Shown here: positions 54,436-64,000 of the stretch, one piece after another
How the letters are laid out: every line of letters begins with the position of its first letter
Position numbering within the stretch: the stretch's first letter is position 1
Program-made: the position numbers and the translations under genes
The notes under the pieces: generated by a model
Seen by the model: only the letters and a program-made list of their open reading frames with translations
Told to the model about the DNA's origin: nothing
Databases searched by the model: none
Assembly (NCBI GenBank): GCA_002049455.2
Contig: KV919140.1
Span: 1 to 64,000 of the forward strand
Source: Porphyra umbilicalis
Taxonomy: Eukaryota > Rhodophyta > Bangiophyceae > Bangiales > Bangiaceae
Direction of reading: 5' to 3'
Length of the DNA stretch: 64,000 bases

Positions 54436-56631
54436 CCCCGCCCCTTCCGCTTTGTCGGCCTGTACGCCAACACGGAGGAGATTGACGCGGTCTCCCGCGC
54501 GTCGCTCGTCGCCCAATTCCGCGACGACCCCGACACGACCGTCTTGATCCTCGGCGCGGAAGCGGCGACCGGCCACGACCTCGGCGTCGCGTCGTCGGTC
54601 TTCCTCCTCGAGCCGATTTGGGACGCGTCGGTCGAGTTGCAGGTGATTGCGCGCGCGCACCGCATGGGCGCCGCCGCCCCCGTCATTGGCGTCGAGCGGC
54701 TCGTCGTGCGGGGGACCGTCGAGGAGCTGATGCTGCGGCAGCCGGCGGGGACGGCCGACGCGGCTGCTGCCGCCGCCGCCGCCGCGGGCCCGCCGCCCCC
54801 CGCCGTCGCGGCCGCCGGCGGGGTCGGGGCCAAGCGTGGCGCCCCCGCCGCCGCCGTCGCCCCGTCGGTGCTCGGCCGCCTCCCCGCGCCGCGGCCGTCG
54901 ACGGCGGCGGGCGCTGCGGTGGACGCGGCGCGCCGCCGCTCGGCGGCGGCGGCGTTGGCCGACTCGAGCCCCTTTGCGCCGACCGCCGCGGAGGGGGGGG
55001 CGGGGGACGCGCCCCCCGACGCCCTCGCCGCCCGCGACGCGGCGCTGGTGGAGGACGCCGACAGCGTGCGGTGTGGGGCGCTGCTCGCGCACCTGCAGCT
55101 GCTCGATGATCCGGCGACGGCGCGGCGGGGGCACACGGGGAAGCGCGTCGCCCGGGGGAGGGCGGGGGGGGGCTCCACCCACGTGCGCATTGTCGCAGCG
55201 TCGCCAGCGGCGGCGGCGTCGCGCAAGCGGCGGCGGCCGGTGGCGGTGCGTTCGCCGTCGCCGTCGCCGCCCTCTTCGCCGCCCTCGTCGCCGCCATCGT
55301 CCTCATCGTCGTCGTCGTGGTCGGTGCCGACGTCGTCGCCGCCGTCGTCGCCACCAGTGTCGCCGCCGTCGTCGCCGCCGCCACGCGGCCGAGCCGCCGG
55401 CAGCTCGGCAGAGGCGGCATCGGCGTCGCACGGGCGGCTGCGGCCGGTCGTGCCGTTGTCGCCACTGTCCTTGCCTCGGCTGCCGCCGCCAATGACGCTG
55501 CCGCCGTCGCCGGCCACCGCCGCTGGCGCGCCAGCGGCGGTGGCGGCGGGTGGGGGCGGTGGGGGTGCGGCGGCGCGCGTCGCGGCGGCGCCCGCGGGCG
55601 ACCTGCTGCCGCCGCCCGTCTGCCGGCGGGTGACCTTTGCGGCGGCAAAGCCAGCGGCCGACGGCCCGGCGGGCGCCGCCGCCGCCGCCGCCGCCATTGC
55701 CACCGCCAGACGCCGGAAGCGGGTGCCGCGGCCGCGAGCCGCGGCGGCGCCGCCGCCGGGGGCGTGGACGGCTCGGGCGCCGGCGGTGGCAGCGTCGCTG
55801 CGGCCGCGACCACCGCCGTCAGCGGGGCCACCGCGGTCACCGCCGCCGCCCGCAGCGGGTGCCGCCGAGACTGCCGGCCGGGCGGGTGGGCGTGCCCCCT
55901 CACCGTCCTGTGCGGCGGGCGCGTCGCGCCCGGCGGCGCCGACGGGCGCCCCGCGCCGCCACGCGCGGCGGCTGCACGTCGACGCGGCGGCCGCAGCCGC
56001 GGCGTCAGCGGCGGCAGCGGCGGCAGCGGCGGCAGCGGCCGCGTCGGCCGCAACCGTGGCCGCAACGGCGGCGGCGGCGGCGACGGCGGCGGCGGCGGCG
56101 ACGGCGGCGGCGGCGGCAGAGGCGGCGGCCGACGAACCGCCGGTGGTGGCGGGGGAGCCGCCGGCGGCAGGCGTGGCAGCCGCGGCGGCGCCACGCGGTG
56201 CTGCCGCCGCGGCGCCCGCGGGGCGCGCCACCGCGGGTCGCGCCGCGGGCGCGGTGGGCCCCCACCCCGCGGCGGCAACGGGCGGGGCGCCCCCCGCCGC
56301 CGCCATTGCCGCCGCCGTTGCCGCGACGTGGGCGGGGCGCGCGCCGTGGCCGCTGCGCGCCGCCGACGGCGGCACGGCGCGGAGTGTCGCCGGGGACGGG
56401 GGTGGGGTCACCACGGGCGGCGCCGCCCCGGACGGCGCGGCGTCTGACGCCGCGGGGGCCCCCGCCGGGGGGGGGCACACCCCGTCGCCGGCGGCCGACG
56501 GGGCGGCGGCGCCGACGGTGGCGGCGGCGGCGGCCGTTGCGGCCGCCGCCGCCCGCATCTTTGGGGCGAGCGTCAGTCCGGCGCCCGAGGCGCTGCCGCC
56601 GCCGCCGCACGACCCGTCGGCGGCGCCGTGA
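50629..56631 (+). CDS. F-box / SNF2 helicase / RING protein, At3g54460-like
   Basis: Predicted SNF2 ATPase fused to an F-box and a RING finger, an arrangement known from plant At3g54460-type proteins; presumably a nuclear chromatin remodeller with ubiquitin-ligase links. In order: low-complexity N-terminus; F-box (LPDDLVWAVVVRLPT, near 51541); SNF2-N entry LTLYRHQRAALARM; Walker A DEPGLGKT (near 52057); motif II DEGH in place of DEAH (near 53040); SGTPAP; C3HC4 RING (CDPCGRH...PCAHLLCTNC...CCPAC, 53914-54020); helicase-C (KVIIHSSF; LLEPIWD; motif VI QVIARAHRMGA). The last 600 residues are Ala/Pro/Gly-rich. The conserved protein changes frame at a 12-C run (52008-52019), G runs (52379-52406) and a 10-C run (52650-52659): run-length errors, tiny introns or real damage. 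The ATG at 50629 is the first in the F-box frame; the true start is uncertain. Confidence 0.88.
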
Positions 56632-57130
56632 GCCGCGTGGTCGCGCCCCGCGGGGGCGCAATCACGGCGGCGGCGACCATTGTCGCAGTGGCGGTAGCCG
56701 AGCGCAGCACGGTTCCGGTGCCAGGGGTCGTCCTAGTTCCATTGTGTTCCTCCCTTCTCTCCTTGTCCCTCGTGCTTTCTTTTTTGTCTTTTTTTGGGTG
56801 TGCCGCTCTGGTGGCTCGAACCCACCCCCGTCGGCGGCACCCGCCGGCACCCCCCACCGCCGCGTGTGCGTCCCAGTACCCCCACGCGCCTGTCCATCGC
56901 CCCCCCCCGCCCGCACTGGCGCTCCCCCCAAAACACCGAGGAAAACAATGAGGCTCGTTCGCAGCACGCTTCGCAGTTCCGCGGGGCCAGCAGAACCGGG
57001 GTGCATTACTGTATCTGGTTGCACGCCGCTGCATGAGCACCCAAATTCGAACTTACAATGTACGACGTGGGCGCGGCAACAGCCGGGCCTTTGCCCGCGG
57101 CTGGGGCGTGCCAGGTCGCGGTCGGGCGTT
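56632..57130. other. Downstream of the SNF2 gene, nothing firm
   Basis: Probable 3' untranslated and intergenic DNA with T-rich tracts at 56770-56800. Confidence 0.5.
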
Positions 57131-58186
57131 CTAGTGTCTATTCTACCATGAGCGAGGATCAATTGATCCAGCAAAAAGGATAATTTGATCCTGTCAGGAA
57201 ATCGTCGATTCCAGCGTTTCTTCATATGAGAATGGATGATCTGGTGCCTACAAACTCGTTTGGTTGCGCTTCCGCGCGAGACCATACGGATTTAAAGCAT
57301 CAGCCCAAGCTTGGTGGGGGGGCAACCACCTCAGCCTGACTGCTACGAAGAGACCCCGCTCTTTACGAACCAGGAAAGCCCGTTCTGGCTCGCCCAACGT
57401 CGACCACCTCCCTCCCCCCCCCTCCAGAAGACCTGTAAACAGCGATTTCGCCGTGCAACACCGCCCAGTCGCACTCCACGGCGACCCTTTTTGCCAGTCT
57501 TTGCTTCAGATGCGGATGGAGACGAACATGAAAGGCTACGCGGACGCTCTTCAGAGGCTGTTGGCACCCACAAAAGTGAGAGCACTCCAAGCGGTGGGCG
57601 CCATGAGAAGTCCAAAAACAGCTGATGCAGGACCCCTCTGACCCCGCCGTGTCCCCCCCCCCCCCCCCCCCCCCCCCCCCTCACTTTTCTCTGCCCATCC
57701 TCGCATCTGTTTCTCTCTGACCCTTCGGCGATCTTCGTACAGTTTGGTGCTCCCGGCACTGCGCTTTGCCCCCCCTGCTTGCCCACATATGCATTCCCGG
57801 AGGCGCTGGTCACAACCCTACTGAAAAGCGGGGTAGTGGCCGGAACTGAGCTGGCGCGGGCATGCTGCCTCCTCCAGGGGTTTGCCATAGGTACTTCCTC
57901 TCTCTCTGGGGCGAAGCGTAGCCCAACGCCTTCTAAGAGACGACCCTCCCCCCCCGCCATGGACCTCCTGGGCGTGGAAAACATTTACGCTCCCTGGCCT
58001 CCCGAGGACATTTGCCCAAGAGTTAAAGCTCCATCTGCTCGCCCAAGACTAAACCGGCACCGCTGATCCCATTTCTGCCGTCAGAATCGGGTTGCGCTCA
58101 GCGATTTCCTCAGCACAGCCCAGCCAAAACCAGGATCAATTGATCCTTTTAGGATCATTTGATCCAGATGGTAGAATAGACACTAG
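57131..58186. mobile_element. 1056-bp terminal-inverted-repeat element (non-autonomous DNA transposon)
   Basis: The first 19 bases, CTAGTGTCTATTCTACCAT, recur exactly inverted at the other end. Beyond them both ends carry paired GATC palindromes (GGATCAATTGATCC, GGATCAWWTGATCC) giving imperfect inverted repeats of about 60 bp (57131-57193 and 58124-58186). A TA or CTAG target cannot be separated from the repeat. The interior has short frames only and no transposase; it includes a 28-C run at 57653-57680. Family not assigned; TA-flanked ends would fit Tc1/mariner. Confidence 0.75.
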
Positions 58187-58459
58187 CGGCATGCCAACAC
58201 TGCAGGACTCCCACCGCCGTCGACGTCTCGTCTGCCGCCGCCGATGCTGCCGCTGCGCCCGCGGCCACTGCCGGCCACGCCGCGGACCGACGCCCTGCCC
58301 AGCTCGGCTGCCGCCCCGCGGTGCTCCCGCCCACCGCCGCCCCCGTTGCAGCGTTGCGTGCTTCCCCCCCTGCCCCCCGTGCCGCTTCCCCGCCTGCGCG
58401 TGGGTGCGCCGCTCCCCCCCCCCCCCCCCCCTCCCCCCCTCCTCCCGCCGCCCGACCCC

Positions 58460-60009
58460 ATGACGCGCGGCGGCGTCAAGTACCGGTCGCGCCTCGCCGC
58501 GCGCGCCGCGCGCGCCGCCGGGGGCGGCGTCGCCAAGCCCCGCCGCCGCCGCCGCGACGCCGACGGGTCGGCGGTCGACGCGCCGCCGCCGCAAGCCGCG
58601 GCGTCTGGGGCGGCACGGCCGGCGGCGGCGGCGGCGGGCAAGGGCGGGTCTGTCGGCCGCGCACCGGCCGCGGGTGGCGGCGGGGGGGCGGGGAAGGGTG
58701 GTCGCCGGGCGGCGGCGGCGGCGGCGGCGGTGGCCCCGCCGTCGTCGGCGGCGGCGGCGGCCCCACCGTCGGCGGCGGCCGCCGCCGACGCTGCAGGGAC
58801 GGCCGCGTTTGCCGCCCGCCTAGGGCCGGCGGCCGGCGGCGGCAGCAGCGGCGGCGGCCGTAACGGTGGTAGCGGCGGCGACGGCGGCGGGCGCCCCCTC
58901 TCGGTGCTGCAGCAGGCCATGGCGTCCCGCCTCGCCGGCGCCCACTTTCGGATGCTCAACGAGTCGCTCTACACGTCGACGGGGGCGGCCGCGTTTGCGT
59001 CCCTGTCGGCCGCCCCCGAGTTGTACGCGGCCTACCACGCGGGGTTTGCCGCCCAGGCGGCGTCGTGGCCGGCGCACCCCCTCGACGCCATCGTGCGGTG
59101 GCTGCGGGGCGGCGGTGGCGGCGGCGGCGGCGGCGGCGGCGTCGCGGCCGCCGTGGCCGACTTTGGGTGTGGCGACGCGCGGCTGGCGGCCGAAGTGGCG
59201 CCCACCGGCCGCCGCGTCCACTCGTTTGACCTCGTCGCGACCAACGACCTCGTGACGGCGTGTGATATGGCGGCGACGCCGCTCGCCGACGGGGCGGTGG
59301 GGGTGGCGGTGTTTTGCCTCTCCCTCATGGGCACCAACTATATGGATTATCTGGCCGAGGCGCGGCGGGTGCTGGCGCCGGGGGGGTGGCTCCTCATTGC
59401 CGAAGTCGCGTCCCGCTTTGACGCGGCGCGGGGGGAGGGGAGGGGGAGGGGGAGGGGAAGGGGGGGGGGGGAGGGGGGGGGCGCGCCCGCCCGTCTGGGG
59501 GGGGGCGCCGCCCGCCGGCGGCGGCCCGCCGCCCGCCGCCCGACGGCGACGGCGGCGGCGGTGGCGGCGGCGGCGGCCGCCGCGGCGTGGAAGCGGCGTT
59601 TGTCGGCGCGGTCGAGGCGCTCGGCTTTCGCCTCGACCGCACCCACCCGCTGATGCGGCAGGGCGACGCGTACGCGCACGCGGGGGGGGGCGCCGGCGGC
59701 AGCAAGGCCGCCAAAGAGCGCGGCCGGCAGACGGCGGCCGCTGCCGGTGGTCGGGGCGATGGTGGCGGCGGCCACGACGACCTCTTTCGTTTTTTTGCCT
59801 TGCGCGCAGCGCCCGCGGCGGGCGCCAAAAAGGGCCGCGGCGGCGTCGGCGGCACGCGCCCGGGCGCCGCGCAGCGGCGGCGGGGGGCGGCGGCGGGCGG
59901 TGGCGGTGGCGGTGGCGGCGGCGGCGGCGGCGGCGGTGGCGACGCGGCAGCGGCGGCGGCGGCGGCCGCCGCCCCGCCCTTGCGGCCGTGCTTGTACAAG
60001 AAGCGCTGA
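58460..60009 (+). CDS. RRP8: RRP8-type rRNA adenine N1-methyltransferase
   Basis: Nucleolar SAM-dependent methyltransferase; family members make m1A in 25S/28S rRNA (yeast, human). A basic, Ala/Gly-rich N-terminus (KYRSRLAARAARAAG; KPRRRRRD) fits nucleolar targeting. RRP8 core: RLAGAHFRMLNESLYTSTGA (58930-58990), YHAGFAAQAASWPAHPLD, SAM motif I ADFGCGDARLA (about 59160), HSFDLVATN, VTACDMAATPLADGAVGVAV, FCLSLMGTNYMDYL, PGGWLLIAEVASRF. The family C-terminus (VEALGFRLDRTHPL; HDDLFRFFALR) follows in another frame, the change falling in G-rich runs at 59430-59510. A Gly/Ala-rich insert precedes the basic end CLYKKR. ATG 58244 is an in-frame alternative start, but poly-C DNA between makes 58460 more likely. 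Converges on the kinase gene, 464 bp apart. Confidence 0.88.
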
Positions 60010-60473
60010 GGGGGCGGCGGCGGTCGACGCACCCCCGCGGGCGGCGGGCGGGTCGGCGTCACCCGCGGGGGACGGGGCGGGGCGGGCGGCGGCGCCGTGC
60101 GCGAGCCGCTGCCGGGCGCCCGGCGGTCGGGGGCGACCGCGGCGGCGGCGGCGGCGGGCGGGGCCGTCGGGCCGCGGGACGCCGCAGGCGGGCGAAAAGG
60201 GGCGCAACAACAAGGAGCCGATAAAAAAGAAACTGCAAACAAACATGCACGTGAAGCAGACAAAGAAGCAACCAGGCCGGGAAAAGAGACGAGCAGCGGG
60301 CAGAAGCACCATGAGTACCCACGGTACACACGTCCAGACGTCGCACGACAACCAAAAAAAACAAAAAAACGGTCGCTTGCTCCCATCTGCAGGGCTGCGC
60401 CGCCCCCACCGCGTGCCAGCACCCCCCTCCCCCCCCCCCCCCTCCCCGGGCCGACCCCCAGCCGGCGAGCGCC
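60010..60473. other. Shared 3' intergenic region between convergent genes
   Basis: Contains A-rich tracts (60217-60240, 60352-60370) that may belong to the 3' end of RRP8, and a C-rich tract (60425-60445) near the kinase end. Confidence 0.5.
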
Positions 60474-63400
60474 CTAGCGGCTGGGGCCCGCGCGCCGCGC
60501 CTGCGCGTCCGCCATTGCCGCCCGCCGCGCGGCGGCAGCGGTCGACGCGGCCGCCGCCGACGAGGCGGCCGACAGCGTCGGCGGGCGGCGGCGGAAAAAC
60601 GGGGCCTCCACGTCGAGCGTCGGCATCGACTGCATGTCATTGAGGATGGCAATCACGTCGGAAAAGGACGGCCGCACGTCGGCCGCCTCTGCCCAACAGT
60701 GGTCGATGAGCACCGCCCACGCGCGGGGGATTTTGTGCGCCCGCGCCGACTCTGACATGGCGGTCGGGCGCATGCCCTTGTCCGCCACCGCAAACGCCGC
60801 CTGGATGGGCGTCATGTCCGCAAAGGGGATTTCGCAGGTGAAAAACTCCCAGAGCGTCACCCCGTACGAGTAGACGTCGACCTTCTCCGAGTAGGGCTCG
60901 TGGCGGATCACCTCAGACGCCATCCACCGGTACGTGCCCGTCTCGGACGTCATGACGCCCTCGGAGGAGCCCGACGAGCCGGCGAGCGTGCGGGACAACC
61001 CAAAGTCCGCCACCTTGATCGTCGGCCGCCCCGTGTCGACGGGCTTGTCGAGGAGCAAGTTTTGGGATTTGAGGTCCCGGTGGATGATGTTGGACGAGTG
61101 GAGGCAGAGCATGCCGCGCGCCGCGTCGCGCGCCAAGTGGATTAGGTCCTTGTCCGACAGCTTGGCGCGCCACGACGGCTTGCGCAGCGCCCCGTACACG
61201 TTGCCACCGTGGCAAAACTCAGTGATGATGCACATGCGCGGCGGCCGCACGCAGGCGCCCATGAAGAGCACAATGTTGGGGTGGCGGAGCTTGGAGAGCG
61301 TCGTCACCTCGTCGTGGAATTCGCGGACGGAGCTTTCGCCCGCGCCGCCGCCGCCGCCGCCGGCCACGTCCCCCGTCCCCGCGATGCGGAGCACCTTGCA
61401 CGCGACGGGGGTGCCCCGCCACTCGGCGCGGCGCATCTCTGAAAAGGCGCCGCGGCCAATGCACTCGCCGAGCGACATCTCATCAAAGTCCACCTCCCAC
61501 GCCGTCTGCACCGACTTGAGCTTTTGGGTGAGGACGACCTCCCGGAGCGCCGCCTCCCGAATGTCTGCGCGGAGGCGGGTCACCTCCCCGGTGGCGACTT
61601 CGAGCGTTTCGGCGGCGCGCCGCTCTTGCAGGTCTGCCAACGCCGCACGGCGGCGCGACTCCCCGTGGTCCCGTGCGTCGCGCGCCTCCCGCCGCGCCCC
61701 TTCCTGCCGCAGCCGCATCAGCACGTAGGTGCGGAGGGTGAAGCCCGCCGCGTGCGCCGCCGCCCGCAGCTTCATCTTGGCCGACGCCATCAGCAGTGAC
61801 TCCCAGCTGTAGGGCTCCACAGGCCGCAGGGAGGGGAGGCCTTTGCACAGGGACTGGAGGCCGAGCACCCACACGCGCGCGTCGTCATCCTCCTGCACCG
61901 CAAAATCCACCGTCCGCGTGCGGTCGCGCGTGAGTACGCCGGTCAGGGCGTCGGGCTCGCTGCCGCTTTCGTCGCCAGCCAAGTCGTCACGGAGGCTGGG
62001 CGATGACAAGGCGCTGCCAGCGCGTTGGCCATCCCCACTACCGCCACCACCACCACCGCCACTACCGCCGCCACTGCCGCTACCACCGCCGCTAACGCCG
62101 CCGCTGCCGCTGCCGCTACCGCCACCGCTCCCGCCGCCTTTCCCATTACCGCCGCCACCGTCCGCAGCGGCACCGCCCACCGCCACGTGGTCGCCGCTAA
62201 ACGAGCCAACCTCTGCCCGCCCCTTCGATGATGAGCCGAGGGTGGCTCCCGACGGCACCACTGGCGTCGCACGGGGCCGCGACGAGGGCGCTCTCCGGCT
62301 CGGTGCAATGATGGACGAGCTGACGACGAGCGAAAAGCATCGCCACGGGGGGTCGGCGAGGACGCCTGCCGCTTGGGCCTTTTGGAGCACCTTGGAGCGC
62401 ACGCCAAAGAGCACCCCCACCGACACGCGCAGGTCGACCACCTCGAGCCGCTTGGGCGACACGACCGCCTCAATGCCCGCCGCGGGCGGGGAGTCAAACA
62501 CGGTCGGCGACAACTCGTCGTCCGACCCGCTGTCGTCAACGCCGCGCGACGAGAGCGCCCACGAGAGGGTCCCCATATCCGCCGATACGTGCGCGCGCAC
62601 GCGACGGCGGCACAGCGGGGAGCGGCTGTACAGAAACAGCGACGCCCCGTGTGTCAGGGTGCTCACGTCGGCCATGCGCGCGCGGCGGCACGCTTCGGCG
62701 GCGGTGCGTTCCTCCAAGTCAGCGACGGCAATGTTGGAGAAGGACCGCACCATGCCGCCCGACAGGCCGTCCCGCCGCAGCGCCGACAGGACCGACGGCA
62801 TCGCTGGGGTGCCCGCCAAGGCGGTGCCGGGCGACGCGCCCCCAGCCGGTCCATCGAGTTTATCGAGGGAGCCCTCGCTGCCGATGGGCGTCAGGTTGAG
62901 CCGCCGCGCGTTTAGGGCGCTGAGCCCAAGCGATGGGGCATCGGCCGCCCCCGCCGAGGGCAAGGCCGCCGCCAACGCGGCGGGTGCTACGCCCGCCGGC
63001 GCCACCACCGACGTCCGGCCTGCGTCCGGGCGCGGCGGCCAGTCCATATCGTCGGACGAGGAGCTTGGGCCCCCCGACTCGTCCCGGTCCCCCTGCTCCA
63101 GCTGCGACTCGTATGCCGCGCCGTCGACCATGCGGTACAGCGACTCGTACACGGATGTGGCCGACTCATCGGTGGCGAGCACGCTGTTGGGGTCGTCCAG
63201 CTGGAAGATGTCCATAATGGAATCGTTGGGCAGCGTGAAAATCTTGCCCGAGATGACGTTGAGGCCGAGGGTGGTCAGCAAGCCCGTCACCTCCGCGAGC
63301 AAACCCCGACGCTCGCGCCCAATGACAGTGAGGACGCACGAGGTGTCTTCCGGCTCGATGCCACACTGGAGCTCCACCACGGGGCGGGAGGAGGCCACCG

Positions 63401-64000
63401 ACTCACGCCACAGATGGTAGTGTTGTAGCGTGACCTCGGCAGGCATCTGATAGCCCCACTGCACATCGAGGCTGCGGCGTCCACAGATGACGGACCAGAA
63501 GAAACAAACAGAGCGGTTGCGAGACGATGAAAGCACAGTGACAGAAGCGAGCAGACGTAGGGTGAGCTTCGAGCGCATGCGCCAACCTGGATCGTATCGG
63601 CCGGCACGGCCGCGCCGATCAGCAACCTCACACACGCACCAAGGATGAAGCACAACAGGGCATGGAAGCGCCTCTTCATCTGCCACAGCAGACCATCTCC
63701 CTCCACGCAACCACCCCCTTCAACAGCCACCACACCCCCCAACGCAATCCCAAACGTACCCTGGCCGACCCTCTCCCATAGAGTCCTCGCCCGGCGGCGA
63801 CATGCCGACAGACAGTATCGACCCTGGCACCGGTGGGCTGCCCGCCATAGCCTGGTAGGGCGCCTGCGGCTGCTGGAACTGATGGACCTGCTGGTACGGA
63901 GGCGGATGCACTTGCTGGTACGGCGGCTGCGGCGCGTACGCATGCGGCTGGTGCTGCTGGTACGGCTGCTGGTAGTGCTGCGGCGGCGGCGACCGCTGGT
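60474..64000 (-). CDS. Raf-like protein kinase with ACT domain; 5' end beyond window
   Basis: Plant-type Raf-like (STY8/17/46-like) Ser/Thr-Tyr kinase, inferred cytosolic. Exon at 63760-64000 (open to the edge) codes a Gln/Pro/Tyr-rich N-terminus; a 288-bp intron (63472-63759) follows; the exon 63471-60474 holds the rest, about 998 residues. ACT domain (SCVLTVIGRERRGLLAEVTG, about 63350-63140), often ligand-binding in this family; long Ser/Gly-rich linker with a GGS repeat (about 62030-62150); coiled-coil-like Arg/Glu stretch; kinase domain 61490-60630: glycine loop GECIGRGAFSEM, VACKVL lysine, HRDLKSQN, ADFGLSR, GTYRWMASEV, VDVYSYGVTLWE. The activation segment has MASE where the family usually has MAPE. 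The extreme C-terminus is Ala-rich and basic. Confidence 0.92.
63472..63759 (-). other. Intron in the ACT kinase gene (288 bp)
   Basis: Donor CAGG|GTACGT at 63760/63759 and acceptor GCCGCAG|CCTCG at 63472/63471, with a pyrimidine-rich stretch (TCTGTTTGTTTCTTCTGG) before it. Only this acceptor, of three nearby AGs, keeps the downstream frame; it joins a Gly codon to LDVQWGYQMP ahead of the ACT domain. Confidence 0.75.

Noticed and set aside
52156-55182. 1008-codon antisense frame across the SNF2 gene
   Set aside because: Arg/Gly/Ala-rich shadow in high-GC coding DNA with no recognisable domain.
56802-56845. tRNA-like hairpin (GTGCCGC...GCGGCAC with a TTCGAG loop on the minus strand)
   Set aside because: Acceptor- and T-arm-like stems only; no D or anticodon arm on either side, also not in permuted order, and the T-stem pairing is imperfect.

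Overview
The window is nuclear DNA of a GC-rich eukaryote. Host genes are intron-poor (three look single-exon; one has a 288-bp intron), are plant/algal in type, and sit among LTR retrotransposons, satellites and GC-rich low-complexity DNA. The gene set is a photorespiratory D-glycerate 3-kinase with a transit-peptide-like N-terminus, an F-box/SNF2/RING protein of the plant At3g54460 type, an RRP8 rRNA methyltransferase and a Raf-like ACT-domain kinase. This fits a photosynthetic eukaryote; a bangiophyte red alga (Porphyra/Pyropia type) is my best guess. That guess is inference, since no rRNA or organelle marker is present.

Layout. 1-8930: Ty3/gypsy chromovirus A, whose 5' LTR is cut by the window edge; between pol and the 3' LTR it carries a long antisense ORF. 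8931-16270: no confident gene, but an 8-bp satellite (12571-12885), a 134-bp TA-flanked MITE (13539-13672) and a solo LTR of family A with a perfect target duplication (14250-14744). 16271-about 29700: an old broken minus-strand Ty3/gypsy element B, split by a very young, whole-looking Ty1/copia element C (21829-27834; LTRs differ at 1 of 403 bases). 29700-33650: repeats, including a 15/18-bp array. 34102-35454: D-glycerate 3-kinase. 35455-42800: mostly non-coding, with palindromes, an LTR fragment and 2.3 kb of GGC-rich DNA. 42808-49407: minus-strand Ty1/copia element D with one long gag-pol frame.

The right end (50.6-64 kb) is the gene-rich part: F-box/SNF2/RING gene (+), a 1056-bp terminal-inverted-repeat element, RRP8 (+), then the ACT kinase (-), which converges on RRP8 and runs off the right edge. 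In the SNF2 and RRP8 genes the conserved protein changes reading frame several times, each time at a long C or G homopolymer, so run-length errors or polymorphism in the sequence must be considered before calling them broken.

The host genes show no operon-like link: photorespiration (GLYK), chromatin/ubiquitin (SNF2), ribosome biogenesis (RRP8) and signalling (kinase). No tRNA, rRNA, CRISPR array or bacterial-type feature was seen.
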